Of a DNA stretch of 32,030 bases, positions 27,205-32,030 are shown one piece after another. How positions within the stretch are numbered: the first letter of the stretch is position 1; each line of letters starts with the position of its first letter. The stretch is from positions 1 to 32,030 of the forward strand of contig JAIRVF010000002.1 in assembly GCA_031254035.1 (NCBI GenBank). The letters are read 5' to 3'. Position numbers and translations under genes: made by a program. Under the pieces are notes generated by a model. The model ran no database searches. It was not told where the DNA came from and saw nothing but the letters and a program-made list of their open reading frames with translations. Origin of the DNA: Paenibacillus sp. (lineage in GTDB: Bacteria > Bacillota > Bacilli > Paenibacillales > Paenibacillaceae).

Positions 27205-27534
27205 ATGAATAAGGATGTATTATTAGAATTATCAAAGAATCTAAATACTGAATATGAGATAGGGATTTGGTCAGAGACAACGGACTTCTTTGAAAGACAG
27301 GATAATATCGCAGACTTTTCTGTTAAATATGATGATGGTCAGTATAATATTGTGATTAAACTAAAAGAGTTTAACTTAAATGAGGCAAAAACCATATTCG
27401 CCTCATTAGTACGATTTATAGAGTATAAATCGACATTCTATGTGAGGGAAGATAAAAAAGATTCATTCGTATACTACCTGCTCTCTTCAACTGATAGCAA
27501 AAAAGCGTTCTTGTTTTATGTAGTTATTCAATAA
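27205..27534 (+). CDS. Presumed immunity protein for the RHS toxin
   Basis: A 109-residue soluble, acidic protein starting 28 bases after the toxin stop and followed immediately by a terminator. That is the standard position of the cognate immunity gene in polymorphic toxin loci. I do not recognise its family. It appears alpha/beta, with DFSVKYDDGQYNIVIKLKEF and a following helix (NLNEAKTIFASLVRFI). The codon composition is AT-rich, like the toxin tip, in keeping with toxin and immunity moving together as a cassette. The ribosome binding site (AAGAAGAG) is modest. Function is inferred from position only. Confidence 0.7.
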   Translation: MNKDVLLELSKNLNTEYEIGIWSETTDFFERQDNIADFSVKYDDGQYNIVIKLKEFNLNEAKTIFASLVRFIEYKSTFYVREDKKDSFVYYLLSSTDSKKAFLFYVVIQ

Positions 27535-27540
27535 GTTTGA

Positions 27541-27579
27541 GACCTTGAGGGCGGCAATCCTCAGGGTCTTTTTTTTTTT
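27541..27579 (+). terminator. Intrinsic terminator of the RHS toxin operon
   Basis: GACCTTGAGG pairs with CCTCAGGGTC (one G-U) around an 8-base loop, followed by eleven T. Confidence 0.95.
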
Positions 27580-27832
27580 ACCCCCACCAGTGCCGAATGA
27601 ATCGGATGGCTGATTGTTGGATCGAGGAACGTTCTTCCTCTTACTCGCCGCTACGCCCGATATTCGCATATGCGCGGCGGCGCTTTCACGAGGAGCGGGG
27701 CTTATCCGGGCCTGACTACATCCTGAGCGTCTCTTTGGATTTAATAATACATATCCAGTTCTCTCGGCGGACGGGTGGCTGTCATCCCGCTTCCCGTGAG
27801 CTGTTATACGTTTTCACATGAACCCAAAATTG

Positions 27833-27897
27833 AAGCGTGATGGGGGATTGATTCGAGAAACCTTCCCAGTAATCCACCACATGGCGACGAATTGGGC
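27833..27897 (+). repeat. Long-range direct repeat, copy 1
   Basis: 65 bases that recur at 30219-30282 with two or three substitutions and one deletion. In this copy one frame reads KRDGGLIRETFPVIHHMATN and stops just after; the other copy is frameshifted in the same frame. I do not recognise the parent sequence. Confidence 0.85.
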
Positions 27898-28138
27898 GTA
27901 GATCGCCCGGAAATCGCCGTAGGTGGCCGCTACTGTCCTGTCGAGACCGTTCGCCTGTTCCGAGGATAGAATTGGGAATTTGCCCGGTTTAAATCGCCTG
28001 TATCCACTCGCTTCAATCGGATACGACAAGCGATAGGTATGGGACGGCCTAATTGAAAAATAATTGATAGAACTTTTCGATCAATTCGACTCGATTGATA
28101 ACCTACTGGTATAGGATGGTATATTTCCTGCGAAAAAG

Positions 28139-28294
28139 CGAATAAAAATACGGTCGAGCGGTTGAGCTATGGATGGATTCTATGGAGAACGTGATATGCG
28201 CTCCTATGTGGGAAATACAGGGTTCTTTTGGGAACGCTCCATACTCCACGGGCGAAACGGTTCTGTCAGGAGTGGACGAATAAAACGAATAAAA
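28139..28294 (+). repeat. CGAATAAAA iteron-like repeats
   Basis: CGAATAAAA at 28139-28147, and twice head-to-tail at 28277-28285 and 28286-28294. It may be chance or a remnant of a plasmid or element replication/binding region. Confidence 0.4.
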
Positions 28295-28652
28295 GTGCCC
28301 GCTATATTAAGAAATAAAGAGGATTCATCAATTGAATAAAATGTTCTTACTGGATTGAAAAGAGAAAGAAAAGAGACGGAAGCGAAGCGAAGTCTTTCGA
28401 GCGAAGCGAGAAGGTCACAGGCAGGATCGTGAAAGCCCGTCTTAATATCCGTGGGCACCCCATGCCCATAGAAGCCTGGGCTGTTTTCTGACTATGGAAA
28501 TTCAAGAGATGGAGGTGCTCACTCCTCGCTAACGCTTGGAGAGGACTTCGCTGCGCTCGTCCGCTGAGTGATATGAAGTATTATACGAGGTATCTGGATA
28601 ATCGAAATGCTCTGCTTTCTCGCTGTTCTCTGGATGGTCATATACCCTACAC

Positions 28653-28711
28653 GCCCCCGCTGGCGACGATATGGACGTAGAACGTCCCCTAGTCGCTGAC
28701 GGGGGCTTTTT
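28653..28711 (+). terminator. Strong three-helix hairpin with T-tail
   Basis: GCCCCCG (28653-28659) pairs with CGGGGGC (28700-28706), GCGAC (28663-28667) with GTCGC (28692-28696), and GGACGT with ACGTCC (28673-28687) at the tip. TTTTT follows. It is an intrinsic terminator or attenuator, although no intact gene ends just upstream. Confidence 0.75.
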
Positions 28712-28906
28712 GCATATTCGGAAAGGCTTTAGCCAGCCCCTGATGATTCGCCCGTTACGCCTTGTTTAAACGGGCTGTAACCATACTCATTCCCTCTCTC
28801 CTTATTGGATACACCGAGCGAAGTGAGGAGATTATTTTCCCAGCCACTATTTTTCATGTGAACCACATGGAGTACAGATGCATCCCCCCGGTTTATTTAC
28901 GGTAAA

Positions 28907-28921
28907 CGCCCCAATGGGGCG
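28907..28921 (+). other. GC hairpin in leader of small ORF
   Basis: CGCCCC-AAT-GGGGCG is perfect. It sits about 11 bases before the GAGGAGGG ribosome binding site of the next ORF, with GGTTT/AAACC outside it, so it may influence translation of that ORF. Confidence 0.5.
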
Positions 28922-28946
28922 CTAAAAAACCGAGGAGGGCTGGGCG

Positions 28947-29132
28947 ATGAGCTATAACTGCCAGATGACGAAGATTGGAGATTGCCTGCGAGTGAAGGTG
29001 TACGGAAAGAAGCTGCCTGAAGAAAGCGACCGTAAATCGAATGGCCAACGTAACGCGGAGATTGAAGCGATTCACGATGATCGCTCTCTGACGGACTTGC
29101 AGAAACGCTGGCCGACCTGCCCACGATACTGA
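28947..29132 (+). CDS. Small hypothetical protein, probably truncated or frameshifted
   Basis: 61 residues from an ATG with an excellent ribosome binding site (GAGGAGGG, seven bases away): MSYNCQMTKIGDCLRVKVYG then a charged stretch. The signal argues for a real gene. The end (QKRWPTCPRY) looks unnatural, and a different frame downstream (through about 29150, L-R-A-E-L-A-D-G-N) seems to continue with better composition, so a frameshift near 29105 is likely. I do not recognise the family. It lies in the mobile-element remnant zone. Confidence 0.45.
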   Translation: MSYNCQMTKIGDCLRVKVYGKKLPEESDRKSNGQRNAEIEAIHDDRSLTDLQKRWPTCPRY

Positions 29133-29233
29133 GAGCGGAACTGGCGGATGGAAACGTTTCGTGACATCTGGGGGCTGGGAAGCGTCGAATTGAAGCGCAT
29201 CTATAGTCTGCCGATGGTGGAACGCCGGAACAG

Positions 29234-29473
29234 TTGAAGCTCGATCTGATTAAGAATCTGCGGGATTTTAAGGTGGATGAGCGTTCGTATGGGAAGTGCC
29301 TGTTCCTCCAAAGCAAGAACCTGATTGTACCGAGGACGGTAAAAGGCGATTTTCACGAGATGATGGGGAAGTTGAGGGAGAGCGGGTATGTGCTGGAGTT
29401 AGTGGAATCCCGTCAGTTTCCGGTGGAGTATATAAACTATATCCAGCTCGAAACGTACCACCTGACGAAGTAA
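29234..29473 (+). CDS. Hypothetical protein fragment
   Basis: 79 codons from TTG 29234: KLDLIKNLRDFKVDERSYGK, then VPRTVKGDFHEMMGKLRESG and a clean end (YIQLETYHLTK). The composition looks genuinely coding. The frame is open a little further upstream (to a TAG near 29206) without a good start, so this may be the C-terminal part of the gene that began at 28947, now broken. No domain is recognised. Confidence 0.45.
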   Translation: MKLDLIKNLRDFKVDERSYGKCLFLQSKNLIVPRTVKGDFHEMMGKLRESGYVLELVESRQFPVEYINYIQLETYHLTK

Positions 29474-29515
29474 AGGTCTCCTTTATAACGTTATCGTTTT
29501 AAAGCTCGTAAGATT

Positions 29516-29664
29516 CCTGTTCCCGCTGACGACAGGTAGGATAAAGATGGAAGCATTTTAAATTTGAAATGAGAATTAAGGGTTGAGCCTCCTATTGCCA
29601 TACGACCTCCTGCTCCCACTGTGGAGCGGCTGAATAAAGGTTGGCGACTTTAATTTTGAAATGA
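29516..29664 (+). repeat. Two diverged tandem copies of a hairpin-plus-tail motif
   Basis: The first copy (29516-29573) has CCTGT/ACAGG, the second (29609-29664) CTCC/GGAG. Each is followed by ATAAAG-x-TGG, then an AT-rich stretch ending in the shared TTTGAAATGA. Function unknown. Confidence 0.4.
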
Positions 29665-29697
29665 AATGATGCTTGAACTCCCCCACATTCGCGTATT

Positions 29698-29874
29698 ATG
29701 ATTGCTTCGATCAAAAATTACCAAAAACTAAAAATTCTAATTGCGGCTTCGGTTACGGTAATTTTAATTATCGTTGCGATTGGGGGAGTGGCTGTTGAAC
29801 GTAATTGGTTATATTCGCGTATCGACGCAAGGGCAAGCGAAGGAAGGCTACAGTCTCGCGTATCAGCGCGATGA
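29698..29874 (+). CDS. Small one-TM ORF overlapping the recombinase start
   Basis: 58 codons from ATG 29698 to TGA 29874. Residues 2-12 are polar and basic (IASIKNYQKLK), followed by a clean ~21-residue hydrophobic helix (ILIAASVTVILIIVAIGGVAV), then a tail that overlaps the recombinase gene in another frame. The hydrophobic segment lies before the overlap, so it is not a shadow of the recombinase. No ribosome binding site is evident. AAAATTACC (29714-29722) and GGTAATTTT (29757-29765) form an inverted repeat inside it. It could be a real small membrane peptide, a fusion-truncated gene start or chance. Confidence 0.35.
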   Translation: MIASIKNYQKLKILIAASVTVILIIVAIGGVAVERNWLYSRIDARASEGRLQSRVSAR

Positions 29875-30142
29875 GATAGAAGCGTACTGCGTAGCGCAGG
29901 GCTGGAACCTGCTGCATGTGTACGAGGATGCCGGGATTAGCGGTGCGGAAGTAGACGAAGAAGCGCTGGAAGTCGAGCGGGAGGGCTTTCGGGATATGCT
30001 CGAAGCGCTGCCGAATGGCGGGGTGAGCTATGTGCTCGTACTAAATACGAACCGCTTGTGGCGTTCGGATATCGTGAAAGTGCTTGTTCACCGTTACCAA
30101 GGTGATCTACCTTCTAAAACCATAGCTCGGATAGCTGTTTGA
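29795..30142 (+). pseudogene. Serine recombinase (resolvase/invertase N-terminal domain), truncated
   Basis: TTG 29795 with GGGGGAG six bases upstream. NVIGYIRVSTQGQAKEGYSL carries the catalytic Ser of the resolvase fold (R-V-S), followed by QRDEIEAYC, YEDAGISG, REGFRDMLE, and VLNTNRLWRSDIVKVLVHR, covering about 100 residues of the catalytic domain. Homology stops near 30094, and a short unrelated tail runs to TGA 30142. Large serine recombinases continue for another 350-400 residues with recombinase and zinc-ribbon domains, which are absent. It is therefore a dead integrase or transposase fragment of a former mobile element. Confidence 0.88.
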
Positions 30143-30218
30143 TGCGTCGTGTTCTTGTCATACAAATCGATGGAGTGAATGAGGGATAGGAAATGCCATT
30201 GTGCTATTGTGCTGGCCC

Positions 30219-30282
30219 AAGCGTGATGGGGGATTGATTCGTGAAACCTTCCCGTAATCCACCATATGGCGACGAATTGGGC
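30219..30282 (+). repeat. Long-range direct repeat, copy 2
   Basis: 64 bases matching 27833-27897 with a single-base deletion and two or three substitutions, in the same orientation, 2.4 kb away. It lies about 80 bases after the truncated recombinase. Confidence 0.85.
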
Positions 30283-30341
30283 ATAACCAGTTGTTTCATT
30301 GAATGACGCTCTGTCACTTTAATGTGATGGTTAATCGTTTA

Positions 30342-30644
30342 TCATATAACTTCATATTGCAATGAGTCAATTTTGATGGTTTTTAGAAGTAGAGGATTCA
30401 GTGGGCATAACATTTGATAATGGTAGTGGAGGTACAAGTATCTTCCTCCCAAAATGAGCATATAAGCATCTGATTCATCTATCCAACGTGTGAGTGTATC
30501 TTTTTGGCTTTGATCTCCAGACTTAAAAAGTTCCATCCCTGCAGGAATGTGACCTGCGTTTAACACTGCTGTTACTGCTGCTTGCCGTTCTTCGAGCATA
30601 TCCGTATATGTAGATGAAATAAAAACCTGAAGCTTTTTCTTCAT
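30342..30644 (-). pseudogene. DUF4062 domain protein, N-terminal fragment
   Basis: The minus strand starts MKKKLQVFISSTYTDMLEER with GAGG six bases before ATG. Residues 1-69, through AGMELFKSGDQSQKDTLTRW and YMLILGGRY, match the DUF4062 domain, which caps many STAND NTPases, TPR proteins and other conflict-system proteins. After GGRY (near 30438) the sequence departs from the family (LYLHYHYQML...), where homologues have GSIEP... and a conserved LEY. It stops at 100 residues. Either the gene was cut here by deletion, or it is frameshifted. No effector domain remains. Confidence 0.8.
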
Positions 30645-31103
30645 AGTCTACCTCGGCTCCCCCTTTGTATATTATTCCCTATTATACTACAATCTTCGTA
30701 ATATGAGTTCCAGGTAAGCCGTAATACATAAAACTCTTTATAAATTTCAACTTTTATCATATCTTTTCATACAATAATCTTCATAAATCATGAAACAGCA
30801 ATTACAATTACTCTCAGAAGGTCCAGAAAGCCGTTAAAGAGCTGTGGTTTTATTCTTTGACACGGAAGATCTGCAATGTGAGTGCGGGCGTATCTTATTT
30901 AGTATCAAAACCACAGTAGTTAAGTGAACCGTCCAGAAATGGGCGGTTTTGCTTATTTGTTCTGTCCAAAATTTTTATTCTTGAGTTCGTAACTATTAGC
31001 TAGTTTACAACGTTATTTATTATACAAACTTTACCCGATTATTCCCTTTAATAGAATATATTATTTTTAATGTAATTAATTTATTGGAGGTTGATGTAAT
31101 AAT
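30645..31103. other. Gene-free stretch with inverted repeats
   Basis: About 460 AT-rich bases. CTGTGGTTTT (30842-30851) and AAAACCACAG (30907-30916) are a perfect 10-bp inverted repeat 55 bases apart. A 15-codon frame starting at ATG 30788 (MKQQLQLLSEGPESR) seems to continue in another frame as KAVKELWFYSLTRKICNVSA, suggesting a decayed small gene. No other gene is seen. Confidence 0.4.
30927..30958 (+). terminator. Intrinsic terminator candidate
   Basis: AACCGTCC pairs with GGGCGGTT (one G-U) around a 6-base loop, followed by TTTTGCTTATTT. Confidence 0.6.
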
Positions 31104-31361
31104 ATGAAAGAAAATATCGGATAAATCCATTCAGTTATATATGCGTTTCGCTTATACAGACGTGGATATGGGAAAAAACTTAGTTGCTTGGGAGATTCCT
31201 ACTGGATATGACAAAGCCGACCCTGAATTATTAAATAAAACTGATATGGCGACTTAATCGTTACTATTACTAAAAATTCCAAAACAAAAGCAGATATTAG
31301 AACAACGAAAAAAGCAGTAAAGTCTGTGCTCAATATGTTAGACAAGTACTATAACAAATAA
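31104..31361 (+). pseudogene. Twice-frameshifted small gene of unknown function
   Basis: GGAGG at 31086-31090 precedes ATG 31104, but the frame stops after six codons. A second frame carries a coherent peptide (DKSIQLYMRFAYTDVDMGKN..., PTGYDKADPELLNKTDMA), which ends near 31257. A third frame continues with LIVTITKNSKTKADIRTTKK and KSVLNMLDKYYNK to TAA 31359-31361. Joined, they give about 85 residues with good coding character. I do not recognise the family. Two frameshifts make it a pseudogene unless sequencing errors are involved. Confidence 0.6.
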
Positions 31362-31363
31362 TG

Positions 31364-31391
31364 TTGACATTCTACCAATTTGGAATATACT
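31364..31391 (+). promoter_or_regulatory. Near-consensus sigma-A promoter of the right-end leader
   Basis: TTGACA (31364-31369), a 16-base spacer and TATACT (31386-31391). It is the best promoter in the window and starts three bases after the stop of the frameshifted gene. The predicted transcript begins around 31398. Confidence 0.75.
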
Positions 31392-31421
31392 AGAATAGAA
31401 GTTAAATATTGGAAGGCGGTA

Positions 31422-31475
31422 ATGATTATAAATTTTTACATTAAGATCACAAAGAAAATCAAGCGACAACTTTGA
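31422..31475 (+). CDS. Candidate leader peptide
   Basis: 17 codons from ATG 31422 (MIINFYIKITKKIKRQL), with GGAAGGCGG just upstream, close to the start of the predicted transcript. The product is strongly basic. The TGA stop sits exactly on the TTGA that forms the 5' side of the outermost helix proposed for the downstream RNA, so ribosomes ending here could affect folding. Small and unproven. Confidence 0.35.
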   Translation: MIINFYIKITKKIKRQL

Positions 31476-31787
31476 CCTGGGTGCCCATGGAAACCTTCGA
31501 CTTCTGCCTCGTCACTAGCATTCATTTGCAAACATCTGACAATTGATGGGTGTTATGAAAGCGCATCCATAATTTATGAGTGGTGAATCAAGTGGCAGTC
31601 TATCACCGCAGTGCCTTTCGGCCCACAAGGAGAAGAAGAAATCTCCTGAGCAGTATTTATTGATCTTATTGTTCCACAGGCATGTCCGAGGTAAAACAAG
31701 TGGGTAAAACAGGTAAAGATTATTCCTTAACCTAGCGGCCCCGACTTCCGTTCCACGCCCTTCTTTCCATACAGTAAGGGGTATCAA
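31472..31787 (+). ncRNA. Candidate structured RNA / long 5' leader of the right-end secreted protein
   Basis: There is no convincing plus-strand ORF here, but complementarity is dense. Outer pairs are TTGA-CC (31472-31477) with GG..TCAA (31779-31787) and TGGAA (31488-31492) with TTCCA (31751-31755). CCTCG (31507-31511) pairs with CGAGG (31687-31691). Local hairpins are GTGGTGA/TCACCGC (31580-31586/31603-31609), GCC-TTTC-GGC (about 31613-31622), GGAGA/TCTCC (31629-31646) and CCCTT/AAGGG (31758-31780). The 7-bp hairpin contains a G-U pair that is only stable if the plus strand is the RNA, matching the promoter direction. GGTAAAACA occurs twice near 31690-31713. I cannot match it to a named riboswitch or T-box. 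A minus-strand 94-codon frame across it lacks coding signs. Confidence 0.4.
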
Positions 31788-31878
31788 CTGGAAATTCATT
31801 TTGTTCCATTTCCGCTGTCACGTTCAGCTGGAAAAGAACAAACAGTCTTACAATTACATTTATACGAGGAGGATTAAA

Positions 31879-32030
31879 ATGAGCAAACTATTTACAAAAG
31901 TAATGAGTTTTATTCTTGTATTGTCTCTGAGTTTATCATTTGCAATACCAGCACTTGCAGAACGTGATCCCTATTCAGCTACTGGCAAATATGTTCAGGA
32001 ACTTGTTGACCTTGATAATGAACAACTCAA
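31879..32030 (+). CDS. Secreted protein, N-terminal part only (runs off right edge)
   Basis: ATG 31879 with GAGGAGG about six bases upstream. Residues 1-25 are a textbook Sec signal peptide (SKLFTKVMSFILVLSLSLSF, then AIPALAE with an AxA site after ALA). The visible mature part begins ERDPYSATGKYVQELVDLDN. Only about 50 residues are in the window, so the function cannot be stated. It appears to be expressed from the promoter at 31364 through the ~480-nt structured leader. Confidence 0.8.
   Translation, partial: MSKLFTKVMSFILVLSLSLSFAIPALAERDPYSATGKYVQELVDLDNEQL

Larger units (their letters stand above)
27580..28652. other. Gene-poor remnant region
   Basis: More than 1 kb without a supported gene. 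Open frames here lack ribosome binding sites and family resemblance. Visible structure: one arm of a 65-bp long-range direct repeat (27833-27897), three CGAATAAAA units (28139-28294), GCGAAGCGAAG runs near 28380-28410, and CACTC/GAGTG flanking a GC-rich stretch near 28520-28570. It looks like decayed mobile DNA. Confidence 0.5.

Noticed and set aside
28139..28294. Replication origin with iterons
   Set aside because: Only three 9-mers, no Rep gene and no DnaA boxes seen; listed only as a repeat.
27597..28458. Several ORFs of 70-85 codons on both strands
   Set aside because: GC-rich or repeat-derived frames without ribosome binding sites or family resemblance.
28897..29316. 139-codon minus-strand ORF
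   Set aside because: Ser/Pro/Arg-rich shadow of the plus-strand small ORFs, which have a strong ribosome binding site.
27833..30282. The 65-bp direct repeats as attL/attR of the serine recombinase
   Set aside because: Serine integrase att sites share only a very short core in attL/attR, so long identical repeats are not expected. The repeats are reported without that claim.
31472..31787. Assigning the leader to T-box, lysine, cobalamin, M-box or glycine riboswitch, RNase P or tmRNA
   Set aside because: None of the conserved core motifs of these classes that I can recall is present.
31515..31799. 94-codon minus-strand ORF across the structured leader
   Set aside because: No ribosome binding site, odd Cys/Trp-rich composition and overlap with dense plus-strand complementarity. 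It is better explained as a shadow of a structured RNA.

Overview
The window looks like chromosome of a Paenibacillus-like member of the Bacillales. Support comes from strong GGAGG ribosome binding sites, frequent TTG/GTG starts, small families typical of that order (DUF2164, DUF4269, DUF6886, VanZ), a sporulation-type PAS histidine kinase, and an intergenic hairpin/repeat block of a kind I associate with Paenibacillus. I recognised no tRNA, rRNA, CRISPR array or intact insertion sequence.

Layout. 1-320: the 5' part of an XRE-type regulator on the minus strand, with a promoter overlapped by three helically phased repeats. 672-5235: a plus-strand run of small housekeeping or detoxification genes (three GNAT acetyltransferases, a serine beta-lactamase-like hydrolase, DUF2164, VanZ, a kinase fragment, a NUDIX hydrolase). 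5355-5540: intergenic repeat block. 5611-7746: DUF6886 gene converging on a two-PAS sensor kinase. 8189-11592: a tight operon of VOC protein, GNAT, histidine phosphatase (apparently with an ATT start), DUF4269 protein and GH29 alpha-L-fucosidase, closed by a terminator. 11768-15559: a visibly AT-richer module of ECF sigma factor, ABC ATPase and FtsX-like permease. It abuts a HAD phosphatase gene that has lost its nucleophile-bearing N-terminus. 16314-17597: MFS transporter on the minus strand.

17968-27534 is the most striking part, a three-gene polymorphic toxin locus. It holds a 1295-residue secreted protein made of about eleven ~94-residue repeats, ending in a PPC-like region and an RHS/YD stub. 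Next is a 1743-residue secreted RHS protein with a HINT domain and a ~94-residue C-terminal toxin tip. A 109-residue presumptive immunity protein follows, then a strong terminator. The repeat protein may help anchor or display the RHS toxin; that role is inference.

27580-31361 is a graveyard: a truncated serine recombinase, an N-terminal DUF4062 fragment, a twice-frameshifted gene, two near-identical 64-65 bp direct repeats 2.4 kb apart, and several hairpins. At the right end a near-consensus sigma-A promoter (31364-31391) drives a ~480-nt leader. The leader has extensive complementarity, a 17-codon leader peptide and no other convincing ORF. It precedes a secreted-protein gene cut by the window edge, and it is a candidate large structured RNA or cis-regulatory element.
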